Below are positions 49,643 to 58,305 of a stretch of DNA of 64,000 bases, piece by piece. Position 1 is the first letter of the stretch. The number at the start of each line of letters is the position of its first letter. The position numbers were made by a program, and so were the translations under genes. The notes beneath the pieces were generated by a model that saw nothing but the letters and a program-made list of their open reading frames with translations, was not told the origin of the DNA and did not search any database. The stretch comes from Acidovorax sp. FHTAMBA (GTDB lineage: Bacteria; Pseudomonadota; Gammaproteobacteria; Burkholderiales; Burkholderiaceae_C), in assembly GCF_038958875.1 (NCBI RefSeq), contig NZ_CP152407.1, positions 1,433,501 through 1,497,500 on the forward strand, in the 5' to 3' direction.

Positions 49643-52105
49643 ATGTTCCCACAAGACCCGTTTTCGGGCGCGCCGGATGCCCTGGTGCCCCCACACTCCG
49701 GTGCAGCCTCGGCCGCATCGCCCCTTTTGGCCAATCTGAACGACGAGCAATTGGCGGCCGTCACGCTGCCCGCAGGCCACGCACTGATACTGGCGGGCGC
49801 AGGCTCGGGCAAGACGCGTGTGCTCACCACCCGCATCGCCTGGCTGCTGCAAAACGGCTACGCCACGCCCGGCGGCATTCTGGCTGTCACTTTCACCAAC
49901 AAGGCCGCCAAGGAAATGGTGGCGCGGCTGTCGGCCATGCTGCCGGTCAACGTGCGTGGCATGTGGATTGGCACCTTCCACGGCCTGTGCAACCGGCTCT
50001 TGCGCGCGCACCACAAGGCGGCGGGGCTGTCGCAGTCGTTCCAGATCCTCGACACACAAGACCAGCTCTCGGCCATCAAGCGCCTTTGCAAGCAGCACAA
50101 CGTGGACGACGAGCGCTTTCCGCCCAAGCAGCTGTCGTACTTCATTGCCAATTGCAAGGAAGAGGGCCTGCGCCCGGGCGATGTCGAAACGCATGACAGC
50201 GATGCGCGCAGAAAGGTCGAGATCTACCAGCTGTATGAAGAACAATGCCAGCGCGAAGGCGTGGTGGACTTCGGCGAGCTGATGCTGCGCAGCTACGAAC
50301 TGCTGCGCGACAACGACCCGATCCGCGAGCATTACCAGCGCCGTTTTCAGCACATCCTGGTGGACGAGTTTCAGGACACCAACAAGCTGCAATACGCCTG
50401 GCTCAAGCAGCTGGCGGGCAATGAGGTGGGCGGGCGCTTTGAAGCGCGCGGCAGCGTCATCGCCGTGGGCGACGACGACCAGAGCATCTACGCCTTTCGC
50501 GGTGCGCGCGTGGGCAATATGACCGACTTTGTGCGCGAGTTTGATGTGCAGCGCCAGATCAAGCTGGAGCAGAACTACCGCAGCTACAGCAACATTCTTG
50601 ATTCGGCCAACGCCCTCATCAGCCACAACAGCCGCCGCCTGGGCAAGAACCTGCGCACCACGCAGGGCGCGGGCGAGCCCGTGCGCGTGTACGAAGCCAG
50701 CTCTGACCTGGCGGAGGCGCAGTGGATGGTCGATGAGATCAAGCAACTCGTGCGCAACGACGGCTTTGAGCGCAAGGAAATCGCCGTGCTCTACCGCAGC
50801 AATGCGCAAAGCCGGGTGATCGAGTCGGCGCTGTTCAACGCCAGCGTGCCCTACCGCGTGTACGGTGGACTGCGCTTTTTTGAGCGTGCTGAAATCAAGC
50901 ACGCACTGGCCTACCTGCGCCTGTTGGAGAACCCACACGACGACACCAGCTTCACGCGTGTCGTCAACTTTCCGCCGCGCGGCATTGGTGCGCGCAGCAT
51001 CGAGGTGCTGCAGGACGCGGCCCGCGCCGCCGGTTGCTCGCTGCACGACGCGGTGAGCGCCGTGCCCGGCAAGGCGGGCGCCAACCTGGGCGCGTTTGTG
51101 GCCATGGTGGACGTGCTGCGCGAGCATACGCAGGGGCTGAACCTGCGCGGCATCATCGAGCAGATGCTCGAATCCACGGGCTTGGTGGAGCACTTCCGCA
51201 CGGAGAAGGAAGGCGCCGACCGCATCGAGAACCTGGAAGAACTGGTCAACGCCGCCGAGAGCTTTGTTACGCAGGAAGGTTTTGGCCGCGACGCCGTGGC
51301 CCTGCCACTGGACGAGCATGGCACGCCGCTCACCCAGAGCGCCCAAAGCCCGGTCAGCCAGGGGCTGGACCCCAACGCACCGGTGCTGGACGAACCCCTG
51401 AAGCCCGCCGTGCCGGGTATCGTGGACGCCGACACCGGCGAAACCCTCTCGCCCCTGGCCGCCTTCCTGACCCACGCCGCGCTCGAAGCGGGCGACAACC
51501 AGGCCCAGGCCGGCCAGGACGCCGTGCAACTGATGACCGTGCACGCCAGCAAGGGGCTGGAGTTTGATGCCGTGTTCATCGGCGGCATGGAAGAGGGCCT
51601 GTTCCCGCACGAAAACTCGTCCACCGAACGTGACGGCCTGGAGGAAGAGCGCCGACTGATGTACGTGGCCATCACCCGTGCGCGCAAGCGCCTGTACCTG
51701 AGCCACTCGCAAACGCGCATGCTGCATGGGCAGACGCGCTACAACATCAAGAGCCGCTTTTTTGACGAGCTGCCTGAGGCCGCGCTCAAGTGGATCACGC
51801 CCAAGCAGCAGGGGTTTGGATCGTATGCTCCTAATTCAGGAGCAGGTGGCGCTTATCCATCAAGCGCTAGAGGCCAATTTGGCTTCAAATCCGAGACCTT
51901 TGCGAGCCCTCCGGTGCCCGTGCAGAAGACTGCACCGTCCCACGGCCTGCGCGCAGGCATCAACGTGTTCCACACCAAGTTCGGCGAAGGCAAGGTGCTG
52001 GCCATCGAGGGCACGGGCGACGACGCGCGCGCGCAGGTCAGCTTCCCGCGCCACGGCACCAAGTGGCTGGCGCTGTCGGTGGCCAAACTGACGGTGGTGG
52101 ATTGA
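49643..52105 (+). CDS. uvrD: ATP-dependent DNA helicase UvrD
   Basis: Superfamily 1 3'-5' helicase for nucleotide-excision and mismatch repair. 820 aa. Q motif LNDEQLAAVTLP, Walker A LAGAGSGKTRVL, motif II VDEFQDTNKLQY, motif III GDDDQSIYAFRGA, motif V VQLMTVHASKGLEFD and motif VI VAITRARKRLYL are intact, and the C-terminal Tudor-like end reads GINVFHTKFGEGKVLAIEGTG. The linker at about residues 728-750 is encoded by a near-consensus dispersed repeat. The ATG at 49643 follows TACAAT by six bases with no Shine-Dalgarno. Confidence 0.95.
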   Translation: MFPQDPFSGAPDALVPPHSGAASAASPLLANLNDEQLAAVTLPAGHALILAGAGSGKTRVLTTRIAWLLQNGYATPGGILAVTFTNKAAKEMVARLSAMLPVNVRGMWIGTFHGLCNRLLRAHHKAAGLSQSFQILDTQDQLSAIKRLCKQHNVDDERFPPKQLSYFIANCKEEGLRPGDVETHDSDARRKVEIYQLYEEQCQREGVVDFGELMLRSYELLRDNDPIREHYQRRFQHILVDEFQDTNKLQYAWLKQLAGNEVGGRFEARGSVIAVGDDDQSIYAFRGARVGNMTDFVREFDVQRQIKLEQNYRSYSNILDSANALISHNSRRLGKNLRTTQGAGEPVRVYEASSDLAEAQWMVDEIKQLVRNDGFERKEIAVLYRSNAQSRVIESALFNASVPYRVYGGLRFFERAEIKHALAYLRLLENPHDDTSFTRVVNFPPRGIGARSIEVLQDAARAAGCSLHDAVSAVPGKAGANLGAFVAMVDVLREHTQGLNLRGIIEQMLESTGLVEHFRTEKEGADRIENLEELVNAAESFVTQEGFGRDAVALPLDEHGTPLTQSAQSPVSQGLDPNAPVLDEPLKPAVPGIVDADTGETLSPLAAFLTHAALEAGDNQAQAGQDAVQLMTVHASKGLEFDAVFIGGMEEGLFPHENSSTERDGLEEERRLMYVAITRARKRLYLSHSQTRMLHGQTRYNIKSRFFDELPEAALKWITPKQQGFGSYAPNSGAGGAYPSSARGQFGFKSETFASPPVPVQKTAPSHGLRAGINVFHTKFGEGKVLAIEGTGDDARAQVSFPRHGTKWLALSVAKLTVVD
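51824..51892 (+). repeat. Dispersed palindromic repeat, copy 13 (in uvrD linker)
   Basis: GCTCCTAATTCAGGAGC replaces the usual first hairpin but keeps the pairing. GGCGCTTATCC, ATCAAGCGCTAGAGGCC and AATTTGGCTTCAAAT follow. Its 24-base 3' part is identical to copy 5. Confidence 0.8.
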
Positions 52106-52107
52106 CC

Positions 52108-52680
52108 ATGGCCGCTTCCCCGGCGCCGTTGCCGGTGCTGGTGGTGCTGGGCGGGTTGCCCGGCGTGGGCAAGAGCAGCGTCGCACACGCCTTGCTGTCG
52201 CAGTGGCCCGCGGTGTATCTGCGCATCGACACCATTGAACAGGCACTGCGGGACTCCAACGTGCTGGCGGGCGGCGATGTGGGAGCGGCAGGGTACCTGG
52301 TGGCATACGCCCTGGCGCGCACACAGCTTGCGCAGGGCTTGCCGGTGCTTGCTGACTGCGTGAATCCGCTGCAGGTGACGCGCAACGCCTGGCGCTCCGT
52401 GGCGGAGGCAGTGCAGGTGCCGTCGCTGTTCGTGGAGGTTGTCTGCACCGACGCAGCGGAGCACCGGCGCCGGGTGGAAACGAGGGTGGGCGACGTGGCC
52501 GGATTGGCCGTGCCGACCTGGGATGCCGTTCAGCGCCATGACTACGCGCCCTGGGCAGAGGGCCGTGGCCACCGTCTCCTGGTGGATACCGCCCGTTTGA
52601 ACGCACGGGATGCCGCCGCGCTGGTTCTGGCGGCCCTGCGGTCGCAGATCACGCCGCGCGCTGCAGCGCCCCCAGGCTGA
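52108..52680 (+). CDS. P-loop kinase-like (AAA_33) protein
   Basis: 190 aa. Walker A LGGLPGVGKSSVAHALL near residue 14, then VYLRIDTIEQALRD, a DCVNP Walker-B-like strand and the lid region EVVCTDAAEHRRRVETRV. This is the pattern of small P-loop kinases related to gluconate kinase and chloramphenicol phosphotransferase; the substrate is unknown. The ATG lies two bases after the uvrD stop, so the two are co-transcribed. Confidence 0.78.
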   Translation: MAASPAPLPVLVVLGGLPGVGKSSVAHALLSQWPAVYLRIDTIEQALRDSNVLAGGDVGAAGYLVAYALARTQLAQGLPVLADCVNPLQVTRNAWRSVAEAVQVPSLFVEVVCTDAAEHRRRVETRVGDVAGLAVPTWDAVQRHDYAPWAEGRGHRLLVDTARLNARDAAALVLAALRSQITPRAAAPPG

Positions 52681-52684
52681 TGGA

Positions 52685-53284
52685 TCAGGCGGGCAGGCAG
52701 CGCGCCACCGTGTCGGGCAGCGCCAGTTTTTCTGCAAACCATCCATTGCGCTCGGGCGACACCAGGGCGCCCAGGCCTTCCATCACCGTGACCTCGGCGC
52801 CGGCCTTTTGGTCCCGGTAGCACTTGCCCAGAAGCTCCAGCGTGTTCAGCAGGGATTGCGCCTGGGCCTCCGATGTTTTTTGAAGCGCCTGCGCCTGCTG
52901 CCTGAGCCAACCTTCGTAGGCCTCCAGGCTGGCCTGTGGCAGCTTGGCGCGCTCGGCCTCGGGAATCATGCTTGCATACAGGGCCTGCAGGCTCTGCGTA
53001 CCTGACTGGCCCATGACCAGCACGGCGTCATAACGCGTGTCGTACGACCCTTGGCGATGGATCACATGGCGGATGTGGTACCGCAGGCGACCGCTCTCTC
53101 CGCCCAACGTCCGGATCAGGTCGCGTGCCGCTGCACTGTGGCGATCGCTCGCAAACTGTGCCTCCAATGCGGCCGACAGCTGTGCGTCGCTGGGGTAGCT
53201 GATGGCGGGGCCTGAAGGGGAACACCCCAGGAGGGCCCACACGGTGGCGATATATGCGCCGCTGCGCGTGATTATTGATTTCAT
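52685..53284 (-). CDS. Small predicted lipoprotein, function unknown
   Basis: 199 aa from the ATG at 53284. MKSIITRSGAYIATVWALLGC is a lipoprotein signal with lipidated Cys21, followed by SPSGPAISYP. The rest is helical (LPQASLEAYEGWLRQQAQALQKTSEAQAQSLL), with two more Cys (CYRD and the penultimate CLPA). An ATG 11 codons upstream gives a worse signal peptide. I do not recognise a family. It converges with the kinase-like gene and is divergent from the fibre gene cluster. Confidence 0.6.
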   Translation of the reverse strand: MKSIITRSGAYIATVWALLGCSPSGPAISYPSDAQLSAALEAQFASDRHSAAARDLIRTLGGESGRLRYHIRHVIHRQGSYDTRYDAVLVMGQSGTQSLQALYASMIPEAERAKLPQASLEAYEGWLRQQAQALQKTSEAQAQSLLNTLELLGKCYRDQKAGAEVTVMEGLGALVSPERNGWFAEKLALPDTVARCLPA

Positions 53285-53658
53285 TTTTATGACAGTTTGA
53301 AGCGAATATCTGTTCATTTTATTAATTGGGAAGATGACTGAATGTGTATGTCATTTCATAATGATCTGAAATGTAAATACTTGTTATATCGCAGGAGTTG
53401 AATTGACAAGTGTCGTGCGCCTGTCCACTGTGGAAATCTGCGCCACATCGAGGTCAATGGTGTTCTGCCGCTTACCTACTGGCCAGCGCTGCGCATCAAT
53501 TTGATCTGATCCAACGCCTGTGGATAACACAGGGCAACCAGGGCTCGGTCACTCGGTACATTTGATTACCCATTGGCTGGCGCGCTCCACAAGAATCCGT
53601 TTGCAAGCCGCAACAGGCTGCCCGTCGATTAATTTCAACTCTTTGAAGGATTATGGAT
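53285..53658 (+). promoter_or_regulatory. AT-rich control region ahead of the fibre gene cluster
   Basis: 374 bases without a gene. About 53270-53410 is strikingly A/T-rich for this chromosome. At 53517-53533 CCTGTG-GATAA-CACAGG is a perfect inverted repeat that also contains a DnaA-box-like TGTGGATAA. No clear sigma-70 hexamer pair is visible. It probably holds the promoters of both the lipoprotein gene and the fibre cluster. Confidence 0.5.
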
Positions 53659-54018
53659 ATGCGCAAACTCGCCATTACCACCGTCGCCGCGCTGGCCTTG
53701 ACCTGCGGTGCTGCCTTTGCCCAGAGCGGCAACGTTGCCATCCCCGGCCTGTTCTCGGGCAAGGGCTCTGCGGGTTCCGAGGTCACCAACAGCCGCATCA
53801 CCGTGACCGGGAACAAGGCCACGAACGTGATCGCTGGTGGCGGCAAGGCCGGCATCAAGGTCGGAGAAATCTCCATGGAAGGCGTTGCCAACGTCAACAG
53901 CGTCAACATCACCGGCTCCAAGATCCGCAACTCCGAAATCACGGTCAGCAATAACGAGGCCACCGACATCAAGGCCATCGGGGGCACGGCCAATGTGAAC
54001 AGCATCAACATCAACTGA
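53659..54018 (+). CDS. Small secreted repeat protein (putative fibre subunit)
   Basis: 119 aa from the ATG at 53659, chosen over 53653 because AGGA ends eight bases upstream. Signal peptide MRKLAITTVAALALTCGAAFA, then a mature protein made of one long unit (SRITVTGNKATNVIAGGGKA through ANVNSVNITGSKI) and one short unit (SEITVSNNEATDIKAIGGTA, NVNSININ). Asn, Gly, Ile and Val alternate as in curli or other beta-solenoid proteins. The 1196-aa protein encoded next uses the same units. I read it as a major or nucleating subunit exported by the CsgG-like pore; there is no direct proof. Confidence 0.7.
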   Translation: MRKLAITTVAALALTCGAAFAQSGNVAIPGLFSGKGSAGSEVTNSRITVTGNKATNVIAGGGKAGIKVGEISMEGVANVNSVNITGSKIRNSEITVSNNEATDIKAIGGTANVNSININ

Positions 54019-54097
54019 TCGCCCACAGGCCAGCAATGCAGGCCCCCGGCGCTGCCCGGGTGGCCTGTGAAACGAACACCAACACAAAGGGCTGCGG

Positions 54098-57000
54098 GTG
54101 CAACCATCGCGCAACACAACCAAGTCGCCACGCGGGGGCGCTGGCGCCACCCTGTGGCTGCTCGCAGCCTCGATCACGGTGACGCCGATACAGGCAGCGG
54201 CGCAAGAGTCGATGCTGGGGGGGCTGGGCTGGCACAAGAACAGCGCTGGCACCGAAGTGGACGGCACGAGCCGCATAGGCGTGCAAGGCAACCAGTCCAC
54301 AGGCCCCGTGGTGTCCACGGGCGGCAAGGGTTCCGCCCTGGCCAATGCAGGCATGCGCGTGGATCTGGCAGGCACGGCCCAGGCCAACGGTATCGGGCTG
54401 GCGGCCATGCAGGTTCGCCAGTCGCAGGTGCAGGTGCTGGGCAATCAGGTCAACGGTTTTGTGCACGCGCTCGGCGGTGCAGCCACGGCCAACATGGTGC
54501 TGGCCGCCAGCGGCACGGGGGCCAAGCCGCTCACGTCCAGTCAAGTGATGGTGCAGGGCAACCGCGCCGCGGAGGTGGCCGCGTTCGGCGCCAAGGCCGA
54601 GGTGCTGCTGGGCACCGGGTCGCTGCAGATGCCCGGCCGTGCCACGGCCAACAGCGTGCTGCTGGATGCGACACAGGTAAGAAACTCCGAGCTGCATGTA
54701 TCTGGCAACGAAGCACGTGGCATCACGTCCATTGGCGGCTCGGCCCTGGCCAACGCGCTTACGGCCGCGCGGTCCAGCCTGGACACCACCCGCGTTGTGC
54801 AAACCGCCAACCGCGCTGAAGACGTGCGTGCGGGTGGTGGCAGCTCTGGCGTGGGGCGCGGCACCATCGCGCAGGTCGACCTGAGCGGTGTGGCCGCTGC
54901 CAACGCAGTGATGCTCGCCTCCAGCGAGCTCAAGGGCGCGCAGCTCACGCTGGCGGGCAACGAAGCCCGCCAGGTGATCGCCACTGGCGGCAGTGCGCTG
55001 GCCAACAGCATCAGTTTTTCAGACCACCAGCTTGCGGACTCCGCGGGCTACCGGGGCAGCGTGTCGGGCAATAGGGCGCGCAATGTCCAGGCCTGGGGTG
55101 GGGAGGGCAGCATTCTGGGCGGGGCACTGGCCGATGTCCGGGTGTCTGCTGCAGCACTCGCCAACACCATCTCCGTCAGCCGTGGCGAACTGGTCGCCGG
55201 GCCAGTGCACCGCCTGAGCGGCAACGAGGCGCGCGATGTGGTTGCCACCGGCGGCGGCGCGGCAGCCAACAGCCTGTGGCTGGACAACGCCACCGCACAG
55301 GGCGGCCAGGTGCTGCTGGCCGGCAATGCGGCCGAGCAGGTGCGCACCGCCGGTGCATCGGGCTCGATCGGTGGCGGCGTGGTGGGCGCCATGGAGCGCA
55401 ACGGACGCGCCCTGGCCAACACGGTGGTGGCAGACCACCAGTCCACGCTCGATCGCGCAACCATTGCCGTCAGCGGCAATCAGGGCAGGTCAATCACAGG
55501 GTCGGGCGGGCTGGCCGCTGCCAACACGCTCATGGTGACCGAAGGCCGCGTGCAGGGCTCTACCGTCACCCTGGCAGGCAACCGGGCGGACGGCGTGCAG
55601 TCCACAGGCTATGCCGCGCAGGCAGGGGGCGGGCTGCTGTTTTCTGCCAGCCAGCAGTCGGCTGCGCTGGCCAACACCCTGGCCGTCACGGGCTCGCAGC
55701 TGGATGCTTCGACGCTTACCGTGGCAGGCAACACCGCGTCGCGCCTGAATGCGCGTGGCGGTGCACTGATGGCCAACAGCGTGGCGCTCGAAAACGGGTC
55801 GGGGGCGCCTTCGCAGCTCTCTGCCGCCGGCACGCTCAGTGGCAACAACGCCAGCGACATTGCCACCACTGCCGACTCCGTATCGGGTGCGGGCGGCCTG
55901 GCCGGACGCGAGAGCCGCGCGCGCGCCGCCGCCAACGCGCTGGTGCTGCACGACGGCGCGCTGGTCGACGCATCGTCGCCCTGGCTCATTGCGGGCAACA
56001 CCGCGCGCAACGTGCAGGCGCTGGGCGGCACCGCGCTCGTCAACGCGCTGGCTGCGTACCGCGGTGCACGCGTGCAGGGCAGTCCCGTGGTCATTGCGGG
56101 CAACACCGCTGACGACATTCGCGCCACGGGCAGTGGTGCACAGGCGCTGGGTGTGGGCACCAAGTCCAACGGCGTGCTGGCGGCCAACGGACTTTATATG
56201 GATGGCTCGGGCACCCCCGCTCTGGCACAGAGTAGCCTGCAGGTCGCGGGCAACACGGCACGTGGGCTCAACGCCGACGGGGGGCGCATCAACACCAATG
56301 CGCTGGCGATCAATGCGCAGGGCCGCGTGGACGCCAGCACGCTCACGCTGGCGGGCAACACGGCGTCGGACGTGCGCAGCGAGGGACGCGAAGGAACCGT
56401 GGCCGGGTTTGCCGCCTTCGGCAAGGGTGTGGGCCAGGCCAACGCCAACGCAATTCAGGTGCTGGGCAGCATGCGCGCGGCCAGCCTGCAACTGCTGGGC
56501 AACACGGCGGGCCGCGTGCACGCCACCGAAGGCCTGGCGGCCGCCAACAGCTTTTCGCAAGGTGCCGGGGGTCGTGTGGATGCGCTTCAGACGCTGATCG
56601 CTGGCAACACCGCCGGGTCCACCCAGGCAGACGGGGGCAGCACGGCGCTGGCCAACAGTGTGCAGGTGGACGGCACCGTGCAGGGCAGCTCGGTGCAGGT
56701 TGCTGGCAACCAGGGAACCGCGCAGGCGTCTGGCCGCGACGGCCTCGCCAACAGTGTGCGCGCCCAAAGCCGTGGCCGCATTGCGGCGTCTTCCGTCACC
56801 GTGACCGCCAACCAGGGCGCGGCCCAGCAGGGTGTGGCCAACAGTGTGGACGTGGGCGGCAGCCTGCAGGGCGGCAGCATCACCATCCTGGGCAACCAGG
56901 GCTCGGCGCGCGAAGGTGGCGCCATCAACAGCGTGGTCGGCAACGGCCGCATCACGGGCAGCCAGATCACCATCCTGGGCAATGCGGGGTCTGCCAACGG

Positions 57001-57688
57001 CGGTGTTGCCAACAGTGTGCGCGCCGACGGCAGCATCACGGCATCCAGCATCACCATCCTGGGCAACCAGGCCAGCGCGCAGGGTGGCAATAGCAAGGTC
57101 AGCGGCGTTACGGGGTCGGGTTCGATACGCGGCAGCCAGATCTTGCTGGCGGGCAACACCGGCCGTGCTACCGGCGGCGGGCTTGTCAATGGCGTTCACA
57201 ACAGGGGCAGCATCACCGGCGCACAGTTGGTGCTGACAGGCAACCAGGGCAACGCCACCGGGGGCGGCACTGTCAACAGTGTGGACAACCGAGGGCAACT
57301 CTCGGGGCGCGTACTCATCGCGGGAAACCGGGGGAGCGCAACCCTGGGGGGCACGGTCAACTCGCTGGTCAATCAAGGCGTGATGGCAGGCACTGTGGTC
57401 ATTGCCGGGAACCAGGGCAACGCAGCCGTCGGAGGGGTCTCCAACTCGGTGATCAACCAGGGTGTGATCACCGGCGCGGTGACCATCGTGGGCAACATGT
57501 CGGCCGCTGCTGCGGGCATGACGTCCGGAAGTGTGCGCAACGTGGGTGGCGCCATCACAGGCGTCGTAGGGGTTGCGGGTAACGCTGCGTTCGCCGCCAA
57601 CCCGGGCTACACCTACACCATCCCCTCTACGGGCGTGGTGAACCAGTCCGTGACTGTGCTGCCTGCCGTCAATCTGCTGAGCATGTAG
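54098..57688 (+). CDS. Giant Gly-Asn repeat surface protein (HfaD/curli-like)
   Basis: 1196 aa, GTG start at 54098 with AAAGG ahead. Signal peptide to about AAAQES (residue 37). Residues about 58-829 are roughly nine alternations of a long unit (about 50 aa) and a short unit (about 35 aa), each opening like STLTVAGNTAS and closing like GGSALANAL. Residues about 830-1196 are twelve shorter units (28-34 aa) such as SQITILGNAGSANGGVANSV. There is no beta-barrel, LPXTG or RTX end; the protein stops at AVNLLSM. A stacked beta-solenoid or amyloid adhesin is the natural reading. Cysteine-free in the repeats. Confidence 0.75.
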   Translation: MQPSRNTTKSPRGGAGATLWLLAASITVTPIQAAAQESMLGGLGWHKNSAGTEVDGTSRIGVQGNQSTGPVVSTGGKGSALANAGMRVDLAGTAQANGIGLAAMQVRQSQVQVLGNQVNGFVHALGGAATANMVLAASGTGAKPLTSSQVMVQGNRAAEVAAFGAKAEVLLGTGSLQMPGRATANSVLLDATQVRNSELHVSGNEARGITSIGGSALANALTAARSSLDTTRVVQTANRAEDVRAGGGSSGVGRGTIAQVDLSGVAAANAVMLASSELKGAQLTLAGNEARQVIATGGSALANSISFSDHQLADSAGYRGSVSGNRARNVQAWGGEGSILGGALADVRVSAAALANTISVSRGELVAGPVHRLSGNEARDVVATGGGAAANSLWLDNATAQGGQVLLAGNAAEQVRTAGASGSIGGGVVGAMERNGRALANTVVADHQSTLDRATIAVSGNQGRSITGSGGLAAANTLMVTEGRVQGSTVTLAGNRADGVQSTGYAAQAGGGLLFSASQQSAALANTLAVTGSQLDASTLTVAGNTASRLNARGGALMANSVALENGSGAPSQLSAAGTLSGNNASDIATTADSVSGAGGLAGRESRARAAANALVLHDGALVDASSPWLIAGNTARNVQALGGTALVNALAAYRGARVQGSPVVIAGNTADDIRATGSGAQALGVGTKSNGVLAANGLYMDGSGTPALAQSSLQVAGNTARGLNADGGRINTNALAINAQGRVDASTLTLAGNTASDVRSEGREGTVAGFAAFGKGVGQANANAIQVLGSMRAASLQLLGNTAGRVHATEGLAAANSFSQGAGGRVDALQTLIAGNTAGSTQADGGSTALANSVQVDGTVQGSSVQVAGNQGTAQASGRDGLANSVRAQSRGRIAASSVTVTANQGAAQQGVANSVDVGGSLQGGSITILGNQGSAREGGAINSVVGNGRITGSQITILGNAGSANGGVANSVRADGSITASSITILGNQASAQGGNSKVSGVTGSGSIRGSQILLAGNTGRATGGGLVNGVHNRGSITGAQLVLTGNQGNATGGGTVNSVDNRGQLSGRVLIAGNRGSATLGGTVNSLVNQGVMAGTVVIAGNQGNAAVGGVSNSVINQGVITGAVTIVGNMSAAAAGMTSGSVRNVGGAITGVVGVAGNAAFAANPGYTYTIPSTGVVNQSVTVLPAVNLLSM

Positions 57689-57769
57689 GTGGTCTGACCC
57701 CGCAAGGCGCCGTCTGCCCGGGGCAAACCGATGTTCCGATTTCTTTGGATACCCATGAAGGAGTTGCAA

Positions 57770-58228
57770 ATGAAGAATACACGCGGAGATTCGGGTCGGC
57801 GTGCGTTGCGCGCATTCGGCGGGCACTGCGTTGCCGGCGTCCTCGTGCTGTTTGCCGCAGGTGCGCAGGCGCAGATGGTGAACTACGGTGAACAGCTCGG
57901 CGCCTACAAAGACATGGCGCAAAGTGGTGTTCGGCTCAATGACGGCGTTTACCCGTCGGTCAGCGCCAAGGCGCGTGTGAACCGCGCTATTGCGCAAAAC
58001 ACGTTGGTGGAACAGAGCGCGCTGGTGCAGCCGGATGGCACGCTCAAGCTTCCCGACGGGCAAAAAAACATCGTTATCCGGTCGACCTATTCCGATGTAC
58101 AGCGCGGCGCGGACGGTAGCCTGCGTATTGCCAGCCCGGTCATTCAAGGCAATGTGAACGGCAACGTGACGTTGTATGTGGAAGGCAAGGGTGTAGAGAA
58201 CATCACCGTACTCAATTCGCGGCGCTGA
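57770..58228 (+). CDS. Small secreted protein, HfaA-like
   Basis: 152 aa. The ATG at 57770 (MKNTRGDSGRRAL) is fixed by AAGGAG six bases upstream. A signal peptide ends near GAQAQ. The mature part begins MVNYGEQLGAYKDMAQ and ends IQGNVNGNVTLYVEGKGVEN ITVLNS, a Gly-Asn beta-rich tail that reminds me of Caulobacter HfaA, the small curli-like holdfast-anchor protein. Similarity is from memory of pattern only. It lies between the giant repeat protein and the CsgG-like gene, the place expected of a minor subunit or nucleator. Confidence 0.55.
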   Translation: MKNTRGDSGRRALRAFGGHCVAGVLVLFAAGAQAQMVNYGEQLGAYKDMAQSGVRLNDGVYPSVSAKARVNRAIAQNTLVEQSALVQPDGTLKLPDGQKNIVIRSTYSDVQRGADGSLRIASPVIQGNVNGNVTLYVEGKGVENITVLNSRR

Positions 58229-58305
58229 CTACGCGCCGGGGTTTCTGCAAGCATGGCCCCGGGGAGAGCGGGCGCCGCGGATATCACCAAACAACACCAA
58301 GAAAC

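Noticed and set aside
49370..51727. A 785-codon minus-strand frame opposite uvrD.
   Set aside because: Antisense of a complete UvrD helicase with every motif in place.
53519..53527. A perfect DnaA-box 9-mer as part of a replication origin.
   Set aside because: It is a single box with no cluster, no dnaA/dnaN and no parAB nearby; it is better explained as part of the local palindrome or chance.
54098..57688. The giant repeat protein as a type V autotransporter or FHA-like exoprotein.
   Set aside because: No C-terminal beta-barrel, no TPS domain and no TpsB partner are visible; a CsgG-like pore gene is adjacent instead.
55490..58147. An 885-codon minus-strand frame opposite the giant repeat protein.
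   Set aside because: The plus-strand protein has a signal peptide and a regular repeat; the minus frame only reflects that repeat.
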